Positions 30,778 through 39,346 of a stretch of 39,987 nt of DNA are shown in pieces. The DNA is from an uncultured Clostridium sp. (GTDB lineage Bacteria > Bacillota > Clostridia > Oscillospirales > Oscillospiraceae), in assembly GCA_904420465.1 (NCBI GenBank), contig CAJFVL010000011.1:1-39987 (forward strand). Reading direction: 5' to 3'. Position 1 is the stretch's first letter; each line of letters starts with the position of its first letter. Both the position numbers and the translations under genes were made by a program. The notes under the pieces were generated by a model. The model saw nothing but the letters and a program-made list of their open reading frames with translations. It searched no databases and was not told the DNA's origin.

Positions 30778-32614
30778 TACACACCCCTCCCTCCAGCAGG
30801 CGGTTGGCTCCGCAGCCCGAACACCGGGTGCGGCAGTCCGGGGTGGTCCGGGAGGCGTAGCACTGCTCCCGCTCCCGCCACAGGAAAGCGGGGGTGACCA
30901 TGGTGTCAATGCGGCACCAGGGGAACACCTCGTTCCTGGGCCGCTCCCGGTGGGCGTAAAAGTCCCCGTCCACCCCGCACTCGGCCAGGGCGTCCATCCA
31001 CCGCTGAAAATCAAAATACTCGCTCCAGGAGTCCATTTTGGCCCCGTGCCGCCAGGCGCACTCCAGCACGTCGGCCAGCCGCCGGTCCCCCCGGGAGAGA
31101 ACGGCCTCCAGATAGCTGGTCTCCGGATCATGCCAGTTGTAGGTAATGGACTTGTCCCGCTTCAGAGCGTCCCGCAGCAGGTCCACCCGGCGCTGGTACT
31201 CCTCCCGGGTGATCTGGGCCTCCCACTGAAAGGCGGTGTGGGGCTTGGGGACAAACCAGGAGGTGGACACGGTGATCCGCACCCCCCGGGCCTTGTTGGG
31301 GGTGCACTCCCGCCAGGCGAAGTAGACCTTTCGGGCCAGGTCGGCGATGCCCAGCACGTCCTCGTCGGTCTCGGTGGGCAGGCCCAGCATGAAATAGAGC
31401 TTGACCCCGTTCCACCCGCCGGAGAAGCAGGTGCGCACCGACTGGAGCAGGTCCTCTTCGGTGAGGTTTTTGTTGATGGCGTCCCGCAGGCGCTGGGTGC
31501 CCGCCTCGGGAGCAAAGGTGAGTCCGCCCTTGCGCACCCGCTGGAGGCGCTCCATCAGGTTCATGGAGAAGGTGTCCGCCCGCAGGGAGGGCAGGGATAC
31601 CCCGATATCCCGGGGAGCGCAGTAGTCCAGCAGGTTGTCGCACAGCTCCAGCAGACAGGGGTAATCGGTGGAGGACAGGCTGGACAGGGTCATCTCCTGA
31701 TAGCCCGAGTCCTGGCAGGCCGCCTTGCCGTATTCGGCCAGCAGCTCGGGGCTTCGATTCCGCACCGGGCGGTAGACATAGCCCGCCTGGCAGAAACGGC
31801 AGCCCCGGATACAGCCCCGGAACAGCTCCAGCATCACCCGGTCGTGTACAATCTCGGTGGAGGGAATGATGGTTTTGACCGGGAAATAGGACTTGTCCAT
31901 ATCCTGTACGATGCGCTTGCGCACCATCTCATGGGCGCCGGAGCCCTCTACCACCCGCATCTCCTCCAGGCGGCCGTCCTCCTTGTAGATGGGCTCGTAA
32001 AAGGAGGGGACGTAGATGCCCTCGATCCGGGCGGCCTCCCGCAGAAACTCCTCCTTGGACCAGCCCTCGTCCCGGGCCTGGCGGTGGAGGGCGATGTACT
32101 CCAGGGTGACCTCCTCCCCCTCCCCCAGGACGAACAGGTCGATAAAGGGGGCCAGGGGCTCCGGGTTGTAGCAGCAGGTCCCCCCTGCGATGACCAGGGG
32201 GGACAGGTCAGGCCGGTCGGCCGAGCGCAGGGGCAGCCCGGCCAGATCCAGCATGTTGAGCACGTTGGTATAGGACATCTCGTACCCCAGGGAGAAGCCG
32301 ATGATGTCGAAGTCGGAGATGGGGTCCCCGCTCTCAAGGCCGTAGAGGAACAATCCCTCCCGGCGCATCTCCTCCTCCATGTCTCCCCATGGGGCAAAGC
32401 AGCGCTCACACCAAATGTCCTTCTCCCGGTTCATCACCCCGTATAAAATGCGGCAGCCCAGGTTGGACATGCCGATCTCGTATGTGTCGGGAAAACACAG
32501 GGCAAAACGAGTGGCCACGGACTGACGGTCCTTGACCACTGCGTTGTATTCTCCGCCGGTGTAGCGGGCAGGCTTCTGCACTTTGGATAAAATATGCTCC
32601 AGCGCGCGGTTCAT
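30770..32614 (-). CDS. B12-binding-type radical SAM protein, TIGR03960 family
   Basis: 614 aa. An N-terminal B12-binding-like domain (about 30-200) is followed by a radical SAM barrel with the cluster motif C268-x3-C272-x2-C275 (FRGCIRGCRFCQAGY) and downstream LSSTDYP, FAPEAGTQRLRDAINKN and KLYFMLGLPTETDEDV. The C-terminal end has a small Cys group (CRTRCSGCGANR). Its substrate is unknown. ATG 32614 follows GAGGGA; the longer frame has no better site. It lies 38 nt after spoIVFB. Confidence 0.93.
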   Translation of the reverse strand: MNRALEHILSKVQKPARYTGGEYNAVVKDRQSVATRFALCFPDTYEIGMSNLGCRILYGVMNREKDIWCERCFAPWGDMEEEMRREGLFLYGLESGDPISDFDIIGFSLGYEMSYTNVLNMLDLAGLPLRSADRPDLSPLVIAGGTCCYNPEPLAPFIDLFVLGEGEEVTLEYIALHRQARDEGWSKEEFLREAARIEGIYVPSFYEPIYKEDGRLEEMRVVEGSGAHEMVRKRIVQDMDKSYFPVKTIIPSTEIVHDRVMLELFRGCIRGCRFCQAGYVYRPVRNRSPELLAEYGKAACQDSGYQEMTLSSLSSTDYPCLLELCDNLLDYCAPRDIGVSLPSLRADTFSMNLMERLQRVRKGGLTFAPEAGTQRLRDAINKNLTEEDLLQSVRTCFSGGWNGVKLYFMLGLPTETDEDVLGIADLARKVYFAWRECTPNKARGVRITVSTSWFVPKPHTAFQWEAQITREEYQRRVDLLRDALKRDKSITYNWHDPETSYLEAVLSRGDRRLADVLECAWRHGAKMDSWSEYFDFQRWMDALAECGVDGDFYAHRERPRNEVFPWCRIDTMVTPAFLWREREQCYASRTTPDCRTRCSGCGANRLLEGGVCNG

Positions 32615-32652
32615 GATGGCCGATCCCTCGTCTTTATGTGGATAGTGTCTTT

Positions 32653-33258
32653 TTATTTTACTCGCTTCCGGCCTCTGTGGCAAGACCCAAATTGCAAATC
32701 CTGTTCACTGAGAAAATTTACCAGAAGCCAGAGGGAGACCAGCAGCAGGGTGATGTTGCGCCCCGCTCCCGCCAGCCAAAGGCCGCCGGCCAGCAGAGCG
32801 CCGGTGCAGATTCCGTCCAGCCTCCCCTGGACCCGGCGGGCCGCCTCCGGTCCGGCCAGAAGGGACAGGAGGCAGAACACCAGCCGGCCTCCGTCCAGTC
32901 TGCCCACCGGCAGCAGATTGAAGCAGCCCAGCACCAGGCTCAGCCCGGCGAAGAGCTGTCCCCAGCTCCACCGGCAGAACAGGGCGGCCAGCATCAAATT
33001 GACCAGGGGGCCGGCCAGGGCCGCCGCCCCCTCCCGGCCATAGCTCAGCGGACGGGAGAGCACCATCTCCGCTCCAACAGCTGTTAAGCGGATCAGCTTC
33101 ATATCTCCGCCCAGCAGCCGGATGGCCAAATAGTGTCCCAGCTCATGGAGCAGGCAGGCCGCCATGACCAGAGGGACAATCCGGTCCCGGTCCAGGTAGT
33201 TCAGCCAGGCGGCCAGCAGAAAAAATCCGCCGGTGGCCTCCACCCTGCCCAGCCTCAC
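32653..33258 (-). CDS. spoIVFB: SpoIVFB-like site-2 intramembrane metalloprotease (M50)
   Basis: 201 aa, about four to six membrane segments. The zinc motif HELGH is at 38-42; the third ligand is in NLLPVGRLDGG (D122). In Bacillus, SpoIVFB in the outer forespore membrane cuts pro-sigma-K. It is short compared with other S2P proteases and lacks CBS domains. GTG start at 33258 overlaps the stop of the M23 gene (GTGA), the same order as spoIVFA-spoIVFB. The name rests on that order and the sigma-E-like promoter. Confidence 0.85.
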   Translation of the reverse strand: MRLGRVEATGGFFLLAAWLNYLDRDRIVPLVMAACLLHELGHYLAIRLLGGDMKLIRLTAVGAEMVLSRPLSYGREGAAALAGPLVNLMLAALFCRWSWGQLFAGLSLVLGCFNLLPVGRLDGGRLVFCLLSLLAGPEAARRVQGRLDGICTGALLAGGLWLAGAGRNITLLLVSLWLLVNFLSEQDLQFGSCHRGRKRVK

Positions 33259-34283
33259 TGGTCGCTGAGCAGGTCGATATAATAGGCCGGATCAATATGC
33301 TGCCCGGCGCACTGCAGCTCCAGATGGAGATGGGACGCGGTGGCCATCCCGGTGTCCCCCACCTCTCCCAGCTTCTCCCCCAGGGCCACAGTCTGGCCCT
33401 TTTTCACACAGATGGAGCTGCAGTGGGCATAGAAGGACTTGACTCCGTTTCCGTGGTCCACCTGGAGATACAGACCGTAGGAGTCATTCTCCCCCACAAA
33501 TTCCACCGTCCCGGCGGCAAAGCACTGAATCGGCGTGCCCTTGTCCCCGCTGATGTCCACCCCGCCGTGGAACAGGTACTTTCCGTTGACGGGGTGGTCC
33601 CGGTAGCCGTAGGGGGAGGTGAGCCGGCCCAGCACCGGCGTCATGGTTTCCAGTGTTCCCAGGGACAGGCAGTCCATGGTATACCCTTCCGGCAGCGCCT
33701 CGCCGTCATAGCCGGACAGCTGCACCACAGTCCCCACCTCCGCCGCCTGTTCAGCCTCCTCCGGCGCGGGGGCCTCCTGGGCGGGTTCCGTCTGGACCGG
33801 CTGCTCCTCCGCCGCCGGCAGCTCCATCCCCTCCTCGCGGAAAAAGTGCCCCGCCAGCGTCCGCTGGTCGGGCTCTTCACTCAAAAACTGCCGCTCCTGG
33901 TCCAGCAGGCTGGTGAGCTGAGGGACGGCCTCCGGCTGTGTCGGGTCCTGCTCCGCCTCCGACACGCCGAACACCTGAATGCAGAACTCCCCCAGCTGGT
34001 CCAGCAGACTCTCTTCCCCGGCCATGGACTCCCCCAGGCCGGAGAAGGCCGCCTGAAAATCAGCGTCGGAGGAAATCAGGGAGAGCAGGTTGTCCCGCAC
34101 CTGCAGCAGGCGCTCGGGAAAGACGCCCCGCCCGATGAATACCATCAGAAAAACCGCCAGACATACCAGCAGCTGCAGCAGGCGGGCCCGCTCCTGCCGG
34201 TATGCGCCCCCGGCCCTGCGGCCCCCGCCGGCCGCCGCGCTCCGCCCGGTCCGCCGGGCCCCCTGTACCGTCTGATGAACCAT
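33255..34283 (-). CDS. spoIVFA: SpoIVFA-like M23 peptidase-domain membrane protein
   Basis: 342 aa. A basic N-terminus and one membrane segment (about 36-55) are followed by an acidic low-complexity region (about 120-190) and a LytM/M23 domain (about 220-335). Metal-site residues appear intact (FHGGVDIS, YAHCSS, SHLHLEL), so it may be an active endopeptidase, unlike the degenerate domain of many SpoIVFA proteins. SpoIVFA holds SpoIVFB inactive until a forespore signal arrives. ATG 34283 has GGAGAGG upstream; a start 7 codons earlier has no site. Confidence 0.82.
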   Translation of the reverse strand: MVHQTVQGARRTGRSAAAGGGRRAGGAYRQERARLLQLLVCLAVFLMVFIGRGVFPERLLQVRDNLLSLISSDADFQAAFSGLGESMAGEESLLDQLGEFCIQVFGVSEAEQDPTQPEAVPQLTSLLDQERQFLSEEPDQRTLAGHFFREEGMELPAAEEQPVQTEPAQEAPAPEEAEQAAEVGTVVQLSGYDGEALPEGYTMDCLSLGTLETMTPVLGRLTSPYGYRDHPVNGKYLFHGGVDISGDKGTPIQCFAAGTVEFVGENDSYGLYLQVDHGNGVKSFYAHCSSICVKKGQTVALGEKLGEVGDTGMATASHLHLELQCAGQHIDPAYYIDLLSDQ

Positions 34284-34318
34284 AGCCACCTCTCCTCTGT
34301 CCATATCCGCTTTGTCCT

Positions 34319-34348
34319 AGTGTATTCCGGCGGATGGACAAATATGCC
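34319..34348 (-). promoter_or_regulatory. Sigma-E-like (mother-cell) promoter for spoIVFAB
   Basis: Minus strand GGCATATT (34341-34348), 14-nt spacer, AATACACT (34319-34326), close to the sigma-E form (ATA ... CATACAAT/CATACACT). It ends about 36 nt before the spoIVFA ATG. Confidence 0.6.
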
Positions 34349-34396
34349 GGGGAGAGGGCGGTACGCGGGAAGCAGTCTATTGCACGCGCCGCAGTG

Positions 34397-34474
34397 CAAA
34401 AATCAGCCTGCCCAAAAGGTTCACAGACCTTTTGGGCAGGCTGCAGGGAGTCCCGCCAAGCAGGCGGGACTCCC
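34397..34474 (-). terminator. Tandem hairpins with terminator after rqcH
   Basis: First stem GGGAGTCCCGCC / GGCGGGACTCCC (34446-34474). Then a 17-bp perfect stem CAGCCTGCCCAAAAGGT / ACCTTTTGGGCAGGCTG (34404-34443), followed on the minus strand by ATTTTTG. Confidence 0.9.
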
Positions 34475-34488
34475 TCAGATCGGATGCG

Positions 34489-36255
34489 CTATTTCACCCG
34501 CAGCTTTCGGGCCAGCTCTCCGTCCGGCTCCACCCAGGCGGTCTCATAGGTGGTGTAGACCACCATGCCCGGCCGGGCTCCGGCCGGCTTTTTCACATAC
34601 CGGGCGGGGGTATAGTCCACCGGAACCTTGCCGCTCTCCCGGCCCTGGGAGAACCAGGCGGCCAGCCGGGCCGCCTCGTTCACGCTGGCCAGATCAGGCT
34701 CCTCCCCCTCAGTCCACAGGATAACATGGGAGCCGTGGATCTTCTGGGTGTGGAACCAGATGTCACCCTTCCCGGCCAGCTTGCAGGTGAGCAGGTCGTT
34801 CTGGGTGTTGTTCTTCCCCACCGAGATGCGCAGACCCGTACTGGACCGGAACTCCATGGGCTTGGAGGCCACCCGCTTTCCCCGGTCCTTGGCCTTGGAG
34901 GGCCGCCGCAGGTATCCGGTATCGGTGAGCTCCTGGCGGATCTCTCCCAGATCCCGCTCTCCCTCGGCCAGGGTGATGTTCTCCAGCACGCTGTTCAGGT
35001 AGTCCAGCTCCCGCCGGCCCTTCTCCAGCTGGATGGTCAGCATCTCCTCCGCCTTTTTGGCCTTGTTGTACTCCTTATAATATTTCGCCGCGTTCTGCTG
35101 GGGGGTGAGCAGGGGGTCCAGGGGAATCTCCACCTCGCCCCCCTCCGGGTCATAGAAATTCTGGGCCCGCAGCCGGGCCATCCCCCGCTCCATCTGGTAG
35201 AGGCTGCTGGTGATGATATCCCCGAACTGGCGCAGCCGCTCCCGGTCCCGGGTGGCGGCCAGCTCTTTCTCTTGGTTCGCCAGCTTGCGGGCGGTGCGGT
35301 CCCGGGCGCTGGTCACCGACCGGATCAGGTCCTGGCCCTTCTGCCGCACCCGCTCCTGGCTCTCCCGCTCCTCGTAGAAGCGGTCCAGCAGCTGGGAAAA
35401 GGTGGGGAAGGCAGTCAGCTCCGCCGCGTTTCCATACTGGGTCACCGGAAGAAAGGTGAAGTCCCGGGGCCGCCCTTCCATCAGAATCATAGTAGGTGTG
35501 AAGTGATTTTCCTTCACGATGCGCAGTAGCTCCTCCAGTCCGTCCAGCAGGCGGGCCCGGCCCGGCCCGCCCAGGAGGTTCAGCCGCACGTCCACCGCGC
35601 CCCCCGCCCGCTGGGCCAGCTCCCGGCAGATCAGGGGAGACAGGCCGTTAAAGGTGTCCAGCAGCCACTTGTCGGCCTGGGCCTCCTCGGGGGCGCGTGC
35701 GAGCAGGCCCTCCAGCTCCGCCCGGTCCAGGGCGGTGGGGTCGGCCTTGTCCTGGGGAGGCGGCAGGCGGTAGAACAGGCCGGGCAGCACCTGCCGCTGG
35801 GCGGACAGGTCCCCGTCCACCCGGCGCAGGCAGTCCAGGATGCGGCCCTCCCCGTCCAGCAGAATCAGGTTGGCCCGGCGGCCCAGAGCCTCCAGCACCA
35901 GCCGCCGCTCCACCCGGTCCCCCAGCTCGTCCAGGGCCTCCAGCCGCAGGGTAACCACCCGCTCCAGGTGGGTCTGGTCCACCGCCAGGATGCGGGCGCC
36001 GGACAGGTGCTTGCGCAGCAGCATGCAGAACATGGGGGGCTTGTCCGGGTTTTCCCGGGAAATTCCGGTCAGCTGGAGCCGGGGATGGCTGGGGTTGGCG
36101 GAGAGCAGCAGCCGCACGTTTCCCCGGGCGGGAGTACGCAGCGCCAGCACCACCTCGTCCCGGCCGGGCTGATAGATCTTGTCGATTTTTCCGCCGGTGA
36201 CGGTCTGGTCCAGCTCGTGGACCAGACCAGACAGGCAGAGCGCGTCTAAAGGCAT
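34489..36255 (-). CDS. rqcH: RqcH, NFACT ribosome quality-control protein
   Basis: 588 aa. NFACT-N (PLDALCLSGLVHEL, KIDKIYQPGRDEV, LSANPSHPRL, CMLLRKHL), HhH and a long coiled-coil (about 280-420, with many Arg/Glu helices) are followed by NFACT-R/DUF814 (YLRRPSKAKDRG, GLRISVGKNNTQNDLLTCKLAGKGDIWFHTQKIHGSHVI). Such proteins bind stalled 50S-peptidyl-tRNA and add C-terminal alanine tails with RqcP. The family was earlier called FbpA-like. ATG 36255 follows AGGTGA. It is last in the tmcAL-DUF3810-mrnC-rqcH row. Confidence 0.95.
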   Translation of the reverse strand: MPLDALCLSGLVHELDQTVTGGKIDKIYQPGRDEVVLALRTPARGNVRLLLSANPSHPRLQLTGISRENPDKPPMFCMLLRKHLSGARILAVDQTHLERVVTLRLEALDELGDRVERRLVLEALGRRANLILLDGEGRILDCLRRVDGDLSAQRQVLPGLFYRLPPPQDKADPTALDRAELEGLLARAPEEAQADKWLLDTFNGLSPLICRELAQRAGGAVDVRLNLLGGPGRARLLDGLEELLRIVKENHFTPTMILMEGRPRDFTFLPVTQYGNAAELTAFPTFSQLLDRFYEERESQERVRQKGQDLIRSVTSARDRTARKLANQEKELAATRDRERLRQFGDIITSSLYQMERGMARLRAQNFYDPEGGEVEIPLDPLLTPQQNAAKYYKEYNKAKKAEEMLTIQLEKGRRELDYLNSVLENITLAEGERDLGEIRQELTDTGYLRRPSKAKDRGKRVASKPMEFRSSTGLRISVGKNNTQNDLLTCKLAGKGDIWFHTQKIHGSHVILWTEGEEPDLASVNEAARLAAWFSQGRESGKVPVDYTPARYVKKPAGARPGMVVYTTYETAWVEPDGELARKLRVK

Positions 36256-36346
36256 AAAATCACCTCATGGTCAGAGTTGAGCGTGAAGAAAATACAGTTT
36301 GCAGGGGCGGCCCCCTGCGGCCGCCCGGCGGCAGACGGCGACCCGC

Positions 36347-36757
36347 TCAGGCCCCCTCCCCCTCCATCATCACGGAAAACAGCTCATTGAGCCGGTCCGT
36401 GCACCCCTGAAGGTAGAGCCAGCCGAAGAGGGCCTCCAGCCCGGTGGCCGCCTGGTACTGGGCCCGGGTGGCCGCCTTGGGCACCGAGTGGGGGGCAGTG
36501 TTCCTCCCCCGGCGGAACACGTCAGCCTCCTCCTGGGTGAGCAGGGGCAGGATGCGCTCCGCCCGTTCCGCCTGGGCGGGGGCGGCCACATAGCGGACGG
36601 TGGCCCGGTGGAGATCCTTGGCCTTCGCTTTCCCGTGGAGGCACAGCCAGGCGCGCACCATCACCTCGAACACGCTGTCCCCCAGGTGGGCCAGCCCCAG
36701 GCTGGACAGGGACAGCAAACTGTCCCGGCTGATGGAGAGATGAAAGTAATCGGTCAT
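36347..36757 (-). CDS. mrnC: MrnC, Mini-ribonuclease III
   Basis: 136 aa, RNase III catalytic domain without an RNA-binding domain. It cuts 23S rRNA precursor ends. Motifs: LGLAHLGDSVFEVMVRAWL (catalytic Asp), RGRNTAPHSVPKAATRAQYQAATGLEALFGWLYL (catalytic Glu). ATG 36757 has AAGGGGGA upstream. It lies 69 nt after the DUF3810 gene and 91 nt ahead of rqcH. Confidence 0.94.
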   Translation of the reverse strand: MTDYFHLSISRDSLLSLSSLGLAHLGDSVFEVMVRAWLCLHGKAKAKDLHRATVRYVAAPAQAERAERILPLLTQEEADVFRRGRNTAPHSVPKAATRAQYQAATGLEALFGWLYLQGCTDRLNELFSVMMEGEGA

Positions 36758-36826
36758 GGTCTGGTCCCCCTTATGCAATACCGGCCGAGTCATCACGGCG
36801 AGGCCGAATCTTTCTGACAAGCGGAT

Positions 36827-37945
36827 TCACTGGACAGCTCCCTCCGCCTCAGGGCCGAAGTAGGCCACCAGCAGATCTACGCAGGCCCCATAGGAGCGCA
36901 TGCCCAGCTCCTGGTCGTTGCTCTTTAAAAATGTATCATATACCTGCCCGGCCGCATCCTCCACCGGCGAGGACAGCGCTGCCCAATAGGCGTTGTTGTC
37001 ATTCCAGTCATTGGCCATCTCCTGGGTGAAATACTGCTGGACGATCTCGTTCCACGCCTCCCCGTCCACCGGGACCAGGGCATTGCACAGCTGGATCAGG
37101 CCCATCAGGTAGCCGGAATACTGGAATACCGGGTCTCCGCTGGTGACGGCGGCGGCGATGCCCACAAAGTTGGCCTCCTGCTCCGAGGCCACCATCCGCT
37201 GGTGGGCCATCTCATGGGCGATGGTGGCTGGCAGCAGACACAGCGGGGCATCCACATTCACGTTGGCCTCCCCGGTGAAGGGAAAATACACCCCGGTAAA
37301 TCCCAGGATGCTCTGAAGCCGTGAGAAAACAAGGGGCTTCACCCGAACAGAGGCCTTCAGCTCCAGACAGGAAAATTCCCTTGTCAGCTCCTCATAAATG
37401 GACACGCCCCGGTCAAACAGCTCCTCCCTGTCCTCGGCAAAGAGGCCGGCTTCATCCCGGGCCACCCGGGTGGAGTATTCCGCCGCCCGCTGGGCAAAGA
37501 GGGCGGTCACCTGGGCCAGGGTCTCCACCGAGTAGGGCTCCACCGTCAGGCCGCTCTTCTCCTGAAAGCTGGAGGCGTAATAGGCGGCGTTCCACATCCA
37601 GCAGACCGCGGCCCACAGCCACAGCACGACGCAGGCCAGTGCCAGCAGGCGGCGGAGGAAGGCCTTCCCATCCCGCCTTCGGATCACCAGCACCACCGCC
37701 CGAATGATCCAGAACACGCTCCCTGCCAACACCAGGGCGGTAAGCACCTCGGCCACTGAAAAGGGGAACACCGACCACAGCCGCCCCAGGAACTGCTCCA
37801 CCGGGGCCATGACGCCGGACACCCAGCCGTCCATCAGCGCCTTGTTCCCTTTCAGCCCCTCGAAGAGGGCCGCCAGGAGCAATGGCAGAACCAGCGCCGC
37901 GGCCCAGGGCAGATAACCTATGATTTTTTTCGCTTCCTTGGTCAA
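36827..37945 (-). CDS. DUF3810 membrane protein with zinc-metalloprotease motif
   Basis: 372 aa. Three N-terminal membrane segments (about 10-30, 62-88, 98-120) are followed by an exported or luminal domain with HEMAH at 244-248 (TIAHEMAHQRMVASEQEANF) and a downstream Glu as third ligand. This is the DUF3810 pattern, whose function is not established; the motif suggests a membrane-bound zinc peptidase. It starts with TTG at 37945, six nt after AAAGGAG and 13 nt after the tmcAL stop. The substrate is unknown. Confidence 0.85.
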   Translation of the reverse strand: MTKEAKKIIGYLPWAAALVLPLLLAALFEGLKGNKALMDGWVSGVMAPVEQFLGRLWSVFPFSVAEVLTALVLAGSVFWIIRAVVLVIRRRDGKAFLRRLLALACVVLWLWAAVCWMWNAAYYASSFQEKSGLTVEPYSVETLAQVTALFAQRAAEYSTRVARDEAGLFAEDREELFDRGVSIYEELTREFSCLELKASVRVKPLVFSRLQSILGFTGVYFPFTGEANVNVDAPLCLLPATIAHEMAHQRMVASEQEANFVGIAAAVTSGDPVFQYSGYLMGLIQLCNALVPVDGEAWNEIVQQYFTQEMANDWNDNNAYWAALSSPVEDAAGQVYDTFLKSNDQELGMRSYGACVDLLVAYFGPEAEGAVQ

Positions 37946-37958
37946 AACGTGCTCCTTT

Positions 37959-39170
37959 CTAGTTGGTCCGCACCGGGCTCTGGGTCCACTCCAGCCCCGC
38001 AGGCGGAATCTCCTCCAGGCAGAGGCCGTACAGGTCGGTGCACCGGGCCTCCAGCTCGAAAAGGCGGCGGCTCCCCTCGCCCAGCTCCCGGACGCGGGCC
38101 GGCTTGGTCAGGATGGGCAGGGCCGCCTTCTGCTTCATCTCCCGCAGCAGCTCCTGTCCCCGGCGGTTGAATCCCAGCACCCGGAGATAGGGCGGACGAT
38201 CAGGCCGGTCCGCCTGGATGAGGCCCAAATAGGCCCACACCACCAGGCGGCGCAGCCGGGCATTGGTCCAGTGCCTGGGCTTGGCCAGGGCAAAAAACTC
38301 CTCCAGGGAGCGGCACTGCCGCCCCGCCCGTTCCAGGCGCGGGGGAAGCCCCTCCCCCGCCCCGCTGTCGGGAAGTTCTGCCCAGTCTCCGGCAGTCATC
38401 ACCCGCAGCCGGGCCAGAACGGCCCGCTCCGCCCGTTTCAGGCTGGGGAAGCCCTTCCAGCCGCTTTGAAGGACCTCCAGCCCCCGCTTCGGAAGGTAGG
38501 GCTCCGCTTCTGACCAGTCCTCCCGCTCTAAAAAGGCGCGCAGCTGGGTGGCGGAGAGAAAGTTCGGGCGCTCCCCCTCCCCAATCAGGCTGTCGTGGGG
38601 GGCGCCCTCCCGCCGGACGGTCATGGGGCGCATCCCACTGTCCAGGCTGTCCAGCACCCGCAGGTATTCCACGCCCAGATTGTTGTTGGGAGATGAGAGC
38701 AGCCCGGCCAGTTCCTGGCCCAGCAGCCCGCATACCGCCCCCTGTCGGGCGGCGGCGAAGGGCATCCCCTCGCCTACAAAGCGGCGCAGACCGGCCTCGT
38801 ACACCGGGCTGTTGAGGCAGAGGGCGATGCGCTGGAGCTTGTCTACCTCCCCGCACTCACTGCCGAAGGAGAGCACATCCACCACCTGTGTGAGGGCCAG
38901 CAGGGCCACCGCCCCCCGGGCAAAGGACTCCGCCGAGGACACCGCCCACACGGTGGGCAGCTCCAGCACCAGGTCCACGCCCCCCAGCAGGGCCAGCCGG
39001 GCCCGGGTCCACTTGTCCGTAACGGCGGGACGCCCCCCCTGAACCCAGTTTCCGCTCATAACGGCCACCACGGCGCAGTCCTCCCCCAGAACCGCCCGGG
39101 TCCGGGCAATCTGATAGGCGTGACCGGTATGAAAGGGGTTGTATTCGGCCACGATTCCGGCCACCGCCAT
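37959..39170 (-). CDS. tmcAL: TmcAL-like tRNA(Met) cytidine acetate ligase
   Basis: 403 aa. N-terminal nucleotidyltransferase fold with AGIVAEYNPFHTGHAYQI (HxGH), VMSGNWVQGGRPAVTDKW, and SSPNNNLGVEYL and FLSATQLR in the middle. TmcAL (YlbM) makes ac4C at position 34 of elongator tRNA(Met) from acetate and ATP. ATG 39170 follows GAGGAGGAG. It is divergent from ackA, which makes acetate from acetyl phosphate, an intriguing but probably chance link. It is first of four minus-strand genes. Confidence 0.92.
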   Translation of the reverse strand: MAVAGIVAEYNPFHTGHAYQIARTRAVLGEDCAVVAVMSGNWVQGGRPAVTDKWTRARLALLGGVDLVLELPTVWAVSSAESFARGAVALLALTQVVDVLSFGSECGEVDKLQRIALCLNSPVYEAGLRRFVGEGMPFAAARQGAVCGLLGQELAGLLSSPNNNLGVEYLRVLDSLDSGMRPMTVRREGAPHDSLIGEGERPNFLSATQLRAFLEREDWSEAEPYLPKRGLEVLQSGWKGFPSLKRAERAVLARLRVMTAGDWAELPDSGAGEGLPPRLERAGRQCRSLEEFFALAKPRHWTNARLRRLVVWAYLGLIQADRPDRPPYLRVLGFNRRGQELLREMKQKAALPILTKPARVRELGEGSRRLFELEARCTDLYGLCLEEIPPAGLEWTQSPVRTN

Positions 39171-39220
39171 GGGCGCTCTCTCCTCCTCAAGAAAAAATGG
39201 GACAATTTGCAAAAAAACGG

Positions 39221-39249
39221 TTGTCCATTCCGGCAAAACGCGGTACAAT
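39221..39249 (+). promoter_or_regulatory. Sigma-A promoter for ackA
   Basis: TTGTCC (39221-39226), 17-nt spacer, TACAAT (39244-39249). A leader of about 90 nt with a short GGGG/CCCC hairpin precedes the ackA ATG. Confidence 0.75.
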
Positions 39250-39346
39250 AAAACAACACAGGCGTGCCTTATTATTTTAGAGCATTTCGGGGCTCAAGGC
39301 AACCCCAACCTGTTTCAAATCTGATTTGTGAAGGAGCGCGATTCCC

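Noticed and set aside
28900-30897. 665-aa open frame on the plus strand
   Set aside because: It crosses three unrelated minus-strand features (ABC-F gene, its leader, DUF2344) and has no domain.
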